From a virus: a stretch of DNA of 64,000 nucleotides. The DNA lies in the IMG/VR virus record IMGVR_UViG_3300035188_001379, positions 1 through 64,000 of that record. One strand, given 5' to 3'. The notes below the pieces were generated by a model that had not been told where the DNA came from, ran no database searches, and saw only the letters and a list, made by a program, of their open reading frames with translations. The position numbers and the translations under genes are program-made. Within the stretch, counting starts at the first letter, position 1; each line of letters opens with the position of its first letter. This document shows, in pieces, positions 1 to 9,214 of the stretch.

Positions 1-1
1 A

Positions 2-1474
2 CACACGCCTCCTCCTCCTAAAGTACCGTTTATTTTTAATAAGTTCATTAGCCATCTTCAAGGAGCTGGAGTAAATGTAGTGCAGCAAGGATCTAAATTT
101 CACATAAAGCCTCAAACAGATAAAGACATTGTCGCACTCTCTCACGGCGAAATTAAAGAGCCTCTCAGCTACAAACTAAAGAAGGATAACCTTATCCCAG
201 AAGACGGAGGCCTGTTTGATCCTACAGTAGTAGGTATCCACGGTGATCAGTATAACCACATAGCTTTACATCATAGAATTCCGAATCCTATGTCTGAGGA
301 GCCCCTCAGAAAGCTGCTGAAGATGACCAAGGCCTCCTATGATGAAGCTGTCTCTTCTGGAGAGCTCGAAAAGAAACTCAAGTCTATCAATATAGACTCA
401 AAAATTGAGGAGCTTAAAAAGTTTATCGCTTCTCAACGCAAGTCAGGCAGAGACGATGCAGTAAAAGCTTTAAGTTTTTTGACCATGTTAAAATCTAATG
501 GGCTTACTCTAGATGACATGCTGTTGTCTAAAGTTCCTGTTATTCCTGCGCAGTACAGACCAGTTATGGCTCAAGGTGATCAGGTGCTTACCGCAGACAT
601 CAACGAACTGTATAAAGACCTCATGTTGGTCAACAGGTCTCTTGGGGAAGCTAAAGATCTTGAAGATGTCGACCCCGCACATATTCAAGCAGCTAAACGA
701 CAGATATACAATGGAGTAAAAGCTGTGTACGGACTTGGGGAGCCTATTCAGCAAAAGAGTGTAGAAAAAAGCTATAAAGGATTGCTCGCATCTGCTCTCG
801 GGTTGCAAGGAGGATCTGCCAAGGAAAGTATGTTTCAGGCAAAAGTTGTCAACAAGCCTATCGACCTTGTTGGTCGCGCTGTACTGCTGCCTGACTCTAA
901 CTTGGAGCTAAATCAATCCAGCATTCCTCAAAGCGTAGCATGGAGTATTTTCTCTCCTTTTGTCATCCGTAGACTTGTGAGACAAGGTGTACCAGCAACA
1001 AAAGCTAGAGAGTATTTGGATAACAAGCATCCACTAGCCTTGGCTGCTCTCCACGAAGAAATGGCAGATCGCCCAGGCATCGTTACAAGAGATCCTCAAC
1101 TCTCGAAATACAACTTTCAAGGGATGTATCTAAAAATGAACCCTGATCCTAAGGATTTCAGTATAAAACTAAATCCCCTGGTGTTTAAAGGTTATGGCGG
1201 AGACAGCGACGGAGACCAGTTAAACGTGCAGTTACCTGCCTCAGAAGAAGCCAAAGAAGAGGTTAAAGAAAAGCTACTTCCTGAAAAAAATCTAATATAT
1301 CATCGGACATTTAGCCCGATATACACCCCTTCTAATGAAGCAGCCACAGGCTTGTTTGCAGCCTCCTTTGAAGACAAAAAGAATACGCCAGTTAAGTATA
1401 ACTCTGCTGACGAAGTTGTGCGTGACTTTATTGCAGGCAAGCTCGACATTGGTGATCGCGTAGACCTACCTTAA
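2..1474 (+). CDS. RNA polymerase beta-prime subunit, N-terminal half (partial, left edge)
   Basis: This would be the catalytic half of a multisubunit DNA-dependent RNA polymerase. The frame is open to the window edge, so the start is missing; a GTG at 80 is internal. About 490 residues are visible. Residues 401-405 read DSDGD inside GGDSDGDQLNVQLP, the counterpart of the NADFDGD metal-binding loop, with all three catalytic Asp kept and Phe replaced by Ser. Just upstream, TRDPQLSKYNFQG matches the NRAPTLHR region, and downstream IYTPSNEAATGLF matches the usual IVPSQD-LGLY stretch. The protein ends about 85 residues after the catalytic loop, whereas bacterial beta-prime continues through the bridge helix and trigger loop; that part is encoded at 2997-4847. 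Splitting of beta-prime is known from phiKZ/AR9-type jumbo phages. The beta subunit is not in the window. Confidence 0.88.
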   Translation, partial: HTPPPPKVPFIFNKFISHLQGAGVNVVQQGSKFHIKPQTDKDIVALSHGEIKEPLSYKLKKDNLIPEDGGLFDPTVVGIHGDQYNHIALHHRIPNPMSEEPLRKLLKMTKASYDEAVSSGELEKKLKSINIDSKIEELKKFIASQRKSGRDDAVKALSFLTMLKSNGLTLDDMLLSKVPVIPAQYRPVMAQGDQVLTADINELYKDLMLVNRSLGEAKDLEDVDPAHIQAAKRQIYNGVKAVYGLGEPIQQKSVEKSYKGLLASALGLQGGSAKESMFQAKVVNKPIDLVGRAVLLPDSNLELNQSSIPQSVAWSIFSPFVIRRLVRQGVPATKAREYLDNKHPLALAALHEEMADRPGIVTRDPQLSKYNFQGMYLKMNPDPKDFSIKLNPLVFKGYGGDSDGDQLNVQLPASEEAKEEVKEKLLPEKNLIYHRTFSPIYTPSNEAATGLFAASFEDKKNTPVKYNSADEVVRDFIAGKLDIGDRVDLP

Positions 1475-1504
1475 ATACTCTTTATTATTATATTCTTTTA
1501 AGCT

Positions 1505-1705
1505 ATGCTTGATGAACAATTATGGTTAACCTTGAGCGACGAAGATAAGATTGAGGAAATTCAAACTTGTTTAGACCAATTACTAGCAATAGACCACGGA
1601 CAACACGAATTTTACGGCTCCAACTTACAAGGACGCTTGGTAGCTGTTAAGAAAGAGCTTCAAGATAGACTTTTTAACATTATAGATATAGAAAACGCCA
1701 TATAG
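1505..1705 (+). CDS. Small acidic hypothetical protein
   Basis: A 66-residue protein lying between the two polymerase halves, 30 nt after the first and ending 1 nt before the next gene. It is rich in Asp, Glu, Gln and Leu and looks helical throughout, with no cysteine cluster, signal peptide or membrane segment. The ATG at 1505 follows an A/T-rich gap (TTATTATTATATTC) with no clear ribosome binding site. Because it is co-transcribed with polymerase genes it could be an accessory factor, but nothing in the sequence shows this. I do not recognise a family. Confidence 0.6.
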   Translation: MLDEQLWLTLSDEDKIEEIQTCLDQLLAIDHGQHEFYGSNLQGRLVAVKKELQDRLFNIIDIENAI

Positions 1706-1706
1706 T

Positions 1707-2582
1707 ATGAAAATCGCTGAATTACTTGAAAACTACCGAAACTTAGACAAAGGAGCAAAGCCTGCGAAGTTTAAAGCAGCTTCACAGAAGATTGCTTTTG
1801 TCCCTAATCCAGAAATAGCCGCACAGCAACAGCAGCAACAGGCCGCCGCGCAGCAACCCGCCCCTCCTCAAGGAGCCCCTCAGCAGCAACAGATGCCTCC
1901 CCAACAACCGATGCCACCACAAGGCGCTCCTCCCGATCAGCAGGCAATGCCTCCTCAAGGCCCTCCACAGCAACCAATGCCACCACAAGGAGGCGCACCT
2001 CAACAACAGCAGATGTCCCCTCTTCTGCAAGAGCTCATGATGGCTGTACAGCAGCTACCACCTGAAATACAACAGCAAGTAATGCCGTTAATTCAGCAAA
2101 TCATGAGCATGCCACCAGAGCAGAGCGAGCAATACCTACAGTCCCTACTTCAACAGATGACAGCTATCCAGCAAGGACAAGGGGCACCTCAGCAACCAGG
2201 AATGGAAGCACAGGCCCAAGAAATGATGCTTGGTGGAGAACTTTCTCCTGAAGCCTATGCAGAACAACCAGCGCAAGATGAAGCTTCGCAAGAGGCCGAG
2301 AATGCTGAAGCTTCGGCAATTGAAGCTAAAAACGAATTAGATAATGTTCGAGTGAGTTTGACTGTGCGCGAGCTGTTAGACTTGATAGGTAAAGGGTCAG
2401 CCACAGCTTCTTTGCTGAAAGTTAAACAATTAGCTGACTCCCATAAGCAGAAAATGGAGCAAATTAAACAAAAAACCGAAGCAGATCAAACTCAGAAAGC
2501 TCAACAGCAGGCTGATCAGCAAACCTCAATGATGGGTGGAGGCATTTATCCTTCACCTATGGATGCTGGGGCCGCCCAATAA
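1707..2582 (+). CDS. Pro/Gln-rich low-complexity protein
   Basis: A 291-residue protein of three parts. Residues 1-35 are basic (AKPAKFKAASQKIAF). Residues 36-150 are dominated by irregular repeats of PPQGAPQQQQMPPQQPMPP type. The C-terminal 100 residues are charged and probably coiled-coil (KQLADSHKQKMEQIKQK). No enzyme motif is visible. The low-complexity middle would be disordered, so a linker or virion filler role is possible. Codons in the repeat vary (CAA and CAG mixed), so it is not a recent nucleotide-level expansion. The gene sits 1 nt after its upstream neighbour, between the two polymerase halves, and therefore shares their transcript. Function unknown. Confidence 0.7.
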   Translation: MKIAELLENYRNLDKGAKPAKFKAASQKIAFVPNPEIAAQQQQQQAAAQQPAPPQGAPQQQQMPPQQPMPPQGAPPDQQAMPPQGPPQQPMPPQGGAPQQQQMSPLLQELMMAVQQLPPEIQQQVMPLIQQIMSMPPEQSEQYLQSLLQQMTAIQQGQGAPQQPGMEAQAQEMMLGGELSPEAYAEQPAQDEASQEAENAEASAIEAKNELDNVRVSLTVRELLDLIGKGSATASLLKVKQLADSHKQKMEQIKQKTEADQTQKAQQQADQQTSMMGGGIYPSPMDAGAAQ

Positions 2583-2586
2583 GTGT

Positions 2587-2997
2587 ATGGGAGACTTCAC
2601 AAAACTAGCAGCCTACTTAGAGTCTTTCGATAAAGACTCTCCAGGCTATGACACGGCATGCTTCATAAAAATGAAGATCGCTCAAGATTTGCAAGACTCC
2701 TCCACCGTCAACAACGGAGATGCAGAAGAACTTGAGGACAACGACATCACCATGGCTACTCCTGAGCAGCAAGCTCAGAATAATGTCGAGGGAAAGGAAA
2801 TGGCTGGAGCTTTTGCTGAGTTTGATGTTTTGAATAAACTCAAAGAAGAGAAGGAAGAGGTACGTATGCCTGACAAAAAAGACTCTGCAGGTAACACCGG
2901 ACTAGATGTCTCCACAGAGGAAGCTTTTGGAGATAACGTACAAAACCAAAAGCAAGCTTCGCTGTATTCTGTCCTCTTGAATAGACTTAAAAAATAA
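2587..2997 (+). CDS. Hypothetical acidic protein between the polymerase halves
   Basis: A 136-residue protein. A longer frame begins at 2536 inside the preceding gene, but ATG 2587 (MGDFTKLAAYLESF) gives a clean start 4 nt after the upstream stop. The body is acidic, with many Glu, Asp and Gln and a basic C-terminus (SLYSVLLNRLKK). It carries three Lys-x-Ala triplets (KLA, KIA, KQA) like other internal virion proteins in this window. Its TAA overlaps the ATG of the polymerase C-terminal gene by one base (TAATG), which implies translational coupling. No family recognised. Confidence 0.6.
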   Translation: MGDFTKLAAYLESFDKDSPGYDTACFIKMKIAQDLQDSSTVNNGDAEELEDNDITMATPEQQAQNNVEGKEMAGAFAEFDVLNKLKEEKEEVRMPDKKDSAGNTGLDVSTEEAFGDNVQNQKQASLYSVLLNRLKK

Positions 2998-4847
2998 TGG
3001 CTACCACAACAGTAGGGCGGGTAGTATTGAAGTTTTTTACTCCTGCACAATTCCATCATTTAATCGAAGATGCGGTGCTCGATAAAAAAGGCATCGCCAA
3101 GCTTTTTGCGGAGCTTGCCGAAAAAGCCCCTAACGAGTATTCAAAAATTGTATCTGACCTTACTCGCGCAGGTTTCGAGATCGCTACTAGACAAGGCACT
3201 TCTCTTACTTTAAGCGATCTGGTTTCGCCTGTAGACAAGGATAAACTATGGGATGAGTTTGAAACTTTCAAAACAGCCGTAGAGGCCGGTAAAGAGCATA
3301 AATCTGTTAAAGACCATAAAATTTTTGAAAAGTACAACACGATGATGTCAAACATCGAAAAAGAGATTTTGGCTAAAGGCTTAGCCAACAATCAGTCTTT
3401 GGCCAAGATTGTACTCGCAGGGTCTAGAGGTTCTCCAGCTCAGTACAGAGGCACGATAGCTACACAGGGTGTGGTTGTTGACGCTGAAGGGAAACCTAAG
3501 ATGGATATTCCAATTAAAAGTTCTTATGCTGAAGGATTGTCTCTCCCTGAATATCTCACCACTTCATTTGGTACACGATCCGGTGAAGTTTTAAAAAAAA
3601 TCTCAGTAGCGCAAGGAGGCTATGGAAGCAAACAGTTTGCTCGAGCACTAATGCCTCTTCAAGTTGTAGAGGCTGACTGCGAAACCCTGAACGGTATAGA
3701 CGTATCCATTGAAGACAGAGAGTCCGTTGGCGCTTTTTTAGCTAAAGCTGTAGGTAGCTATAATCGCAATAACGAGGTTACTTTAAAAATGCTGAATGAT
3801 TTGCATCACAAAGGAATCAAGCAAATCAATATTAGGTCATCGATGACTTGTCAGTCGAATAAAAAGCACCACTCAGGAGGGCTTTGCCAGATGTGTGTAG
3901 GCAAGAGAGAAAAGGGTATGGCAGCCATGGATAGCTACATCGGACTCGTTGCAGGTACAGCCGTAGCAGAACCTCTCACGGAGAGCGCGATGAAAGCCCG
4001 TCACTCAGGAGGAGCGGCCACCAGTCTTGGAGGGCAGCAAGGGTTTAAATTAATTAACCAGCTTGCAAATATTCCCAAAACCTTCGTAGGCAAAGCCCCA
4101 CTAGCTCAAGAAGACGGTATTGTCACAAAGCTTACTCCAGCAGATGCAGGAGGGCATTTCATTTCCGTTAATGACGAAGAGCACTATATAGGCATGGACC
4201 AAACCCCCAAAGTGACACTCGGGGAGCGCGTAGAGCAGGGGCAGGCATTAAGCACAGGACTAGTTGATCCTCGTGAAGTGGTACAGTATCGAGGAATAGG
4301 CGACGGTAGAAAATATTACATGGAGGCCATGAAAAAAGCCTTTGATGATAGTGGCCTGCCTGTAAACAGACGAAATTTTGAGCTGATAGCCAAAGCAGCT
4401 ATCGACCACGTAAAAATTACCGATCCTGAAGGCATAGGAAACTACCTACCTGACCAGGTAGTAAGTTATTCAGCTATTGAAAAAGATTATCAGCCCAGGG
4501 CATCTGCTAAGATGATGCGCACTGATCTAGCTTATGGAAAATACTTAGAAGAGCCTAAGCTGCATTATTCCATTGGAACTAAAGTAACCTCGGCGGTAAT
4601 AAAACATTTAAAAGAACATGAAGTGGAGGCTGTGCTAGTACATGAGCAGCACCCCAAATTCGAGCCTGTAATGGTGCGTCTTGTAGATGTACCTGAACAC
4701 CACGACGACTGGATGCATGTATTAAATAGTACTAACCTAGCCAAAAGGTTTGTTAATATGGTAAATAAAGGAGCTACGTCTGACACGCAAGGCTCTAGCC
4801 CTATACCAGGCCTTGCTTATGGCGTTGGCTTTGGTAAAAAGGATTAA
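2997..4847 (+). CDS. RNA polymerase beta-prime subunit, C-terminal half
   Basis: A 616-residue protein carrying the rest of beta-prime. Cys228 (in VEADCET), Cys285, Cys297 and Cys300 (GLCQMC) match the four-Cys zinc site of bacterial RpoC. They are followed by a bridge-helix-like segment (DSYIGLVAGTAVAEPLTES) and a trigger-loop start SAMKARHSGG at about residues 330-339. Met332 and His336 correspond to the Met and catalytic His of the bacterial TMRTFHTGG; the Arg is replaced by Lys. The C-terminal part (LVHEQHPKFEPVM) is less clear. With the first gene of the window it would form one complete active-site subunit. The gene lies just before virion genes, so late expression or packaging in the particle is possible but inferred. 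Confidence 0.87.
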   Translation: MATTTVGRVVLKFFTPAQFHHLIEDAVLDKKGIAKLFAELAEKAPNEYSKIVSDLTRAGFEIATRQGTSLTLSDLVSPVDKDKLWDEFETFKTAVEAGKEHKSVKDHKIFEKYNTMMSNIEKEILAKGLANNQSLAKIVLAGSRGSPAQYRGTIATQGVVVDAEGKPKMDIPIKSSYAEGLSLPEYLTTSFGTRSGEVLKKISVAQGGYGSKQFARALMPLQVVEADCETLNGIDVSIEDRESVGAFLAKAVGSYNRNNEVTLKMLNDLHHKGIKQINIRSSMTCQSNKKHHSGGLCQMCVGKREKGMAAMDSYIGLVAGTAVAEPLTESAMKARHSGGAATSLGGQQGFKLINQLANIPKTFVGKAPLAQEDGIVTKLTPADAGGHFISVNDEEHYIGMDQTPKVTLGERVEQGQALSTGLVDPREVVQYRGIGDGRKYYMEAMKKAFDDSGLPVNRRNFELIAKAAIDHVKITDPEGIGNYLPDQVVSYSAIEKDYQPRASAKMMRTDLAYGKYLEEPKLHYSIGTKVTSAVIKHLKEHEVEAVLVHEQHPKFEPVMVRLVDVPEHHDDWMHVLNSTNLAKRFVNMVNKGATSDTQGSSPIPGLAYGVGFGKKD

Positions 4848-4868
4848 TTTGCATAGCTGAGATGGTTC

Positions 4869-4897
4869 TTGATATACAAGTAAAAAATTTATAAAAT
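4869..4897 (+). promoter_or_regulatory. Sigma70-like promoter
   Basis: TTGATA (4869-4874), a 17-nt spacer and TAAAAT (4892-4897) precede the 748-residue gene at 4920. Predicted initiation near 4904 gives a leader of about 16 nt, A/C-rich and without a Shine-Dalgarno sequence. The same layout ending in TAAAATTAA recurs before the sheath and tube genes. Confidence 0.6.
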
Positions 4898-4919
4898 TAA
4901 ACGAACACGACACTTTACT

Positions 4920-7166
4920 ATGCGCAACTCTACTTTACCGAAATACGCCGCAGACGACCAGATCGAGGGAGCTTTTTTTCAATTAGCCTATCAGAGGCTG
5001 CAAGATACCCTTAAAAACCTCATCCCATATTTGGTCGGGTTTGAGATTGTTAAAAAGAATGAAGACAACACCAAGGCTTTAGGTGTCTTCGGTTTTCGCT
5101 CTCAGTCAGGACAAATTTTGTTTGTTCCTGCATTTTTTATTAACGGCAAGGTAAAGAATCTTGATCTTCTGTATAGCAAGAACAACGAGCAGTTCTACCC
5201 GCTGAATGAAGACTTCGCTGAGATGTTCATTAAAGATGAGCTCTTAGGCTTAGGAGAAAACTCAAAGCAGCAAAGAGCTGATATTATGCGCGACGCCACT
5301 CAAGGCGACTACCGCCAAATGAGTGTTCCTCCTCGTACAGGACGCTACGCGATTGCTTCAGTTATAGACTACGTAAAAGATGGAGATAACTTAACAAAGC
5401 AGGCATTCACTAATTTGATTGAGGAAAATGCAGACTTTTGTGAGTCTGTCCTTCGTTTTTATCCTATAGAAAAAGTGGCGGAAGCTATTAAGCTCGAGGA
5501 TGGCGACAAGTACCGCAAAGGCGATAAAGGGGCTAAAAAAATTGACTTAGTTAAAGTCGTTAAGCCTACAGATAAAGATGAAGTAAAGAAACTTACCGAT
5601 CACGATAAGCAAACGCTGCTCACCCAAGGTTACGTTATTGTTGATGACCGCGAGGAAGGACAAAAGTCTTCTTACGGAGCTGTGGACTATATCAAGAAGT
5701 TCACCAATCCTACCGAATCCGGCTTCTACTCTTACATCACAAAGCTTGGAGGCTTACGCTACGGCTTGCTAATCGTGCGTCCTAAGCAGCTGCAGCAAGA
5801 CTTCGCTACGGATGATACACTTGTAATTGATTTGGACAGTAAAGAGGGAAACACTTACGTACGCGACCATAAGCAGGTCTTTATTAAAGATCAGATCAGA
5901 GTACAAGACTACTCAATCGTACACAAGATGATGGTTGACCCGGCAGAAGCCCGCCCAGGATATTCTAATGTTTATATTCTGATTAATGAGAATCTTAAGG
6001 CTACGCAACCCTTCCGGATTAATGCTAATTTTAAAGATGCCTCAGGTATTCGTCGTATTAGCGTAGAGCCTTGCACAGAGTATTGCGGGTGTGATTCCTA
6101 TCGTTCTGGTCCAAAAGATCGTCCAGGAAGCATTCATGATCTGCCTCGCGGCAATTTCTATGAACACCCTAAAAAATTGAGCGAGATCATGCTTGTCATG
6201 ACCAAGAAGCAAGGAGACCGCTTTGAGTACAAAGACAAATCTCTCTATGTCCCAGGCGGGTTTAAACTGCTCAAAATCAATCCTACAAAGCAGCATTTTG
6301 GAGAAACTTGGTATCCTTCTGACGGGTTATCTAAAAAAGATAAGGAAGACCAAGACAAGCGCAAGAGAGACCAGGAAGCAGAGAAAGAAAAGTACTTGAG
6401 AGGAGAACCAGGCTCTCCAAGCACTCTTCACGGTATTTTACGCGACAAGAATATTCTGCCGATGAATGTGCATACAAACGGCAGCGAATATTTTGTAGAT
6501 ATCAACGGAGCTAAAAAGAAGTACGATGACCCTCTCCAAGCAAAGATCGCTATGGTTGTTGACTTGGGGCTAGACCAGAAGGTTGCCTCAGAGCTGCTCG
6601 ACTCTTTGGTTCCGGGTTTTACAAAGAAAGGCCATATCAAACTAGCGTACACCGGAGACATCTATCCCCAGCCTTTTGAAGAGCAGCCCTATGTTAATGA
6701 GTTCGGTCAAAATACCTATGTTGGGGTAGGGCAGGAAAACACGCTACCTACTATGGATAGCTACACAGGCAATCCTACAAGACAAGACCTAGGGACCATG
6801 CCAGAGATCAAGGGGGTTGATCCTAAGTATGTGCAACAAGCGATTGAGTTGGCTCAGAACGGGCAAAAAGAAATCTTTGATACTCATATGATCGGAGCAT
6901 TGGCTAAGTACGTGGGTGTTGGGGATAAAATTGCCGAATACCTTCCTTCGCTAGTCGAATCCATGGACCGTCTCGGGCGTATTTTGTTTTTGCTTCACTG
7001 GGAAACAGATAAATTCAAGGAAATGTATGGTCGTGGAGACCTGCCTGCTTTAGTAGAGCTTGTCACTAACGTGTTTAAAAATACCGGAGACCTGGTTATC
7101 TTCTTGAAGAGGAAGTCGCCAGAGTTATCCATCAACATGACAAAGGCAGATAACTTAGATTTATAA
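4920..7166 (+). CDS. Large virion-type protein, unknown
   Basis: A 748-residue protein with its own promoter. The N-terminal 110 residues look mixed alpha/beta. A charged Lys/Asp/Glu-rich stretch (KDKEDQDKRKRDQEAEKEK, about residues 475-495) looks like a disordered linker, and the last 120 residues look helical. A short Cys cluster (CTEYCGCD, near residue 385) could bind metal. I considered a portal protein because of size and position but see no supporting motif. Several Lys-x-Ala triplets (KYA, KQA, KVA) link it to the head-region proteins. It is followed closely by 7176. Probably a structural or injected protein; exact role unknown. Confidence 0.65.
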   Translation: MRNSTLPKYAADDQIEGAFFQLAYQRLQDTLKNLIPYLVGFEIVKKNEDNTKALGVFGFRSQSGQILFVPAFFINGKVKNLDLLYSKNNEQFYPLNEDFAEMFIKDELLGLGENSKQQRADIMRDATQGDYRQMSVPPRTGRYAIASVIDYVKDGDNLTKQAFTNLIEENADFCESVLRFYPIEKVAEAIKLEDGDKYRKGDKGAKKIDLVKVVKPTDKDEVKKLTDHDKQTLLTQGYVIVDDREEGQKSSYGAVDYIKKFTNPTESGFYSYITKLGGLRYGLLIVRPKQLQQDFATDDTLVIDLDSKEGNTYVRDHKQVFIKDQIRVQDYSIVHKMMVDPAEARPGYSNVYILINENLKATQPFRINANFKDASGIRRISVEPCTEYCGCDSYRSGPKDRPGSIHDLPRGNFYEHPKKLSEIMLVMTKKQGDRFEYKDKSLYVPGGFKLLKINPTKQHFGETWYPSDGLSKKDKEDQDKRKRDQEAEKEKYLRGEPGSPSTLHGILRDKNILPMNVHTNGSEYFVDINGAKKKYDDPLQAKIAMVVDLGLDQKVASELLDSLVPGFTKKGHIKLAYTGDIYPQPFEEQPYVNEFGQNTYVGVGQENTLPTMDSYTGNPTRQDLGTMPEIKGVDPKYVQQAIELAQNGQKEIFDTHMIGALAKYVGVGDKIAEYLPSLVESMDRLGRILFLLHWETDKFKEMYGRGDLPALVELVTNVFKNTGDLVIFLKRKSPELSINMTKADNLDL

Positions 7167-7175
7167 TCTAGTCCT

Positions 7176-8135
7176 ATGCCTGACGAAGATCAATCTAGCT
7201 CCTACCTGGAAAGGTTGGCTGCTTTAGACTTACTACGTGAGAACATTCTTTTTTCTCAGCCTAGTAAGCTGAATATCTCAAATTCTTTGGAAGACCTGCC
7301 TGGCGTGTTTAGATCAGCTGCCCCGCTAACCAAAAACATTGTTCCTTCTGCAGCCATTATTTCAAAAGATCCAGAAGAGCGCCAAAAACAGATTAACGAC
7401 GCTATAAAGAAAATAAAGGCTTCCAAGAAGTCTAGTAAATCCTTAGGAGACGAAATAACTCATAATGTGTATAACTTAGGAGTTAAGGCATTACCTCTCA
7501 GCTTTTTACTTAGCTCTGCCTTTCATATAGCCTCTCCTAGAAACCCATTTTTCAATGGGACTCTTAGATCTCCTATAACCCCTATTAAAAATATTAAAAA
7601 ACTTTTAGATAGTCCTCGCTACAGAGGCTACCTAGCCAGAAGCGCAGCAAAAGATTCTTTAATAGGTGCAGGGATGGGAGCAGCAGCAGGCGCTATTTAT
7701 CCCATAGTTTCAAACAAGGTGGACCCTTCAGATAAGGCGCTTGAGGAGGCCGCCACAATAATGCAAAACGAGCCTTTGCTTACTAGCTTACCTCCGGCAG
7801 AAGCCCTTAGCGCGATGCGCAACGGACCCAGTTCTGAGCCTATAAATAAATTAAAAAATGTTGCAATAGGTGCCGGTACTGGCTTAGGCTTTGGAGCGTT
7901 AGGATCCTTGTCATCGACAGGAATAAAAGCTTTAGGATATGGTGCAAGTAATCTGTATCGTAAGCTGACTGGGCAAGAATTAAATAAAAACGTCTTAAAA
8001 AGGCTTTCGTCAGGACTACTAAAAGATCTCAAAGTCACTTTACCTCTTGGTGCAGGATTGGGGGCCGTTTCTGGCTTAGCTACTAAAAATTTAAGTGATT
8101 ATGACCAGCAAAAAACTGACACCGATCAGACTTAA
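7176..8135 (+). CDS. Gly-zipper virion-type protein
   Basis: A 319-residue protein. The N-terminal half is polar. The C-terminal half has three small-residue, membrane-like segments of glycine-zipper type: LIGAGMGAAAGAIYPIV near residue 165, AIGAGTGLGFGALGSL near 230, and LPLGAGLGAVSGLA near 290. Such GxxxG segments favour helix packing in membranes. In a head-gene setting this suggests an internal protein that acts on the host envelope during DNA entry, but that is inference. It overlaps the next gene by about 35 nt. No family recognised. Confidence 0.6.
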   Translation: MPDEDQSSSYLERLAALDLLRENILFSQPSKLNISNSLEDLPGVFRSAAPLTKNIVPSAAIISKDPEERQKQINDAIKKIKASKKSSKSLGDEITHNVYNLGVKALPLSFLLSSAFHIASPRNPFFNGTLRSPITPIKNIKKLLDSPRYRGYLARSAAKDSLIGAGMGAAAGAIYPIVSNKVDPSDKALEEAATIMQNEPLLTSLPPAEALSAMRNGPSSEPINKLKNVAIGAGTGLGFGALGSLSSTGIKALGYGASNLYRKLTGQELNKNVLKRLSSGLLKDLKVTLPLGAGLGAVSGLATKNLSDYDQQKTDTDQT

Positions 8136-9180
8136 CCAGATAGGGTCTTTTTATAACTTTCCGAATTGGCGGTATCTTATCTATCTTGAACCTGAAAGAG
8201 CAAACCTGGCGCACTGTAGAGATAAACCCAAAGATGGAAATGCCCGTCTACGACGGTATATATCACAGGCAGCACAGTCACCGACGGTATCCTTTTCCTT
8301 TTCTCCTTTTTTTAGTAGAGTTTTATTGCGGTTAAGTCTAGCGCAGCGAGACCTGCTGTATAAGCTGTTCAATAAAAAACTCAAAGCTCAAGGAGACCGG
8401 AAAATTTTTGTACCAGTTTACTCTGAGGCTGTAGGTGTTTGGAATGCTAAGTATATAGCACTAATAACAGACAAGCCCCTACGTAATTTTCTATACCATA
8501 TCGCACACATAAAGCACTCAGCAGACTATGACTTTGCAGTCAGGTTTAGAAATTCCACAGAGCACCAAAGAACTTTTTGTGTTATAGGCTATTGTATTTT
8601 TGCCGGGCTATCTGACGGGGTTATAGCTTATCGCCACAAGTTAAGGCTAGGGCAAGTAAGAGCCATTCGTGAGCTCTTCTTTGATTTTACTAATGCACCG
8701 ACGGATGCGGTAGCCAGGGCAGCGTATTTTACTCAGCTCACAGATAATCAAATCATAAGCGACGTTGATCGCAGATACTTTAAGATCATAGGCTCTCTTG
8801 GTGAGCTAGGACTTAAAGCCGACGCCGACCCTACTAGCCTGACCCTTGAAGAGAAAGAGAGGCTTCACACTTATCTAGCAGACTCTATGCTTGATAATGT
8901 GACCTCCTTGTATTTCTCAATAGAGGATAAAAAAGACGCTGTAGCTTACAATGCAGTAATCAACAACCTTGCCTCTTTTCTTATAAAGAAAGAAGAGATT
9001 GGCTATTACCGTGCCAAGGTAAAGCATTTAGATGCATCTACCGCGAGAATAGTTAATGAGCGCACAAACTACGACACAGGGATGCAGGAAGAAGATGTAC
9101 TGGCGATGGAATTGATATCTAAGCTTGCTCTTAAAGAAAACGCTTTACCCGAATATAAAGTAATTACGCAATTGAATTAA
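8101..9180 (+). CDS. Hypothetical virion-region protein
   Basis: A 359-residue protein starting at ATG 8101; a GTG at 8095 is an alternative start two codons earlier. It overlaps the end of the previous gene. The N-terminal third is basic and aromatic (YNFPNWRYLIYLEPER); the rest looks helical, with a conserved-looking stretch VKHLDASTARIVNERTNY near the C-terminus. No transmembrane segment or enzyme motif is evident. Its position between putative internal head proteins suggests a structural role. I cannot name it. Confidence 0.55.
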   Translation: MTSKKLTPIRLNQIGSFYNFPNWRYLIYLEPERANLAHCRDKPKDGNARLRRYISQAAQSPTVSFSFSPFFSRVLLRLSLAQRDLLYKLFNKKLKAQGDRKIFVPVYSEAVGVWNAKYIALITDKPLRNFLYHIAHIKHSADYDFAVRFRNSTEHQRTFCVIGYCIFAGLSDGVIAYRHKLRLGQVRAIRELFFDFTNAPTDAVARAAYFTQLTDNQIISDVDRRYFKIIGSLGELGLKADADPTSLTLEEKERLHTYLADSMLDNVTSLYFSIEDKKDAVAYNAVINNLASFLIKKEEIGYYRAKVKHLDASTARIVNERTNYDTGMQEEDVLAMELISKLALKENALPEYKVITQLN

Positions 9181-9200
9181 CCTGCAAAACCTGCTATAAA
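9172..9200 (+). promoter_or_regulatory. Sigma70-like promoter
   Basis: TTGAAT (9172-9177), a 17-nt spacer and TATAAA (9195-9200) end 14 nt before ATG 9215. Predicted initiation near 9207 would leave a leader of only about 8 nt. The -35 overlaps the last codons of the previous gene. Confidence 0.55.
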
Positions 9201-9214
9201 TATAAAAATTATAT

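Noticed and set aside
1782-2030. Leu/Arg-rich frames opposite the Pro/Gln repeat gene
   Set aside because: Composition is the mirror of the repeat on the + strand, and no start context or neighbour supports them.
4920-7166. Portal protein
   Set aside because: Size and place would allow it, but no portal-like stem or wing pattern is visible; the portal may lie outside the window.
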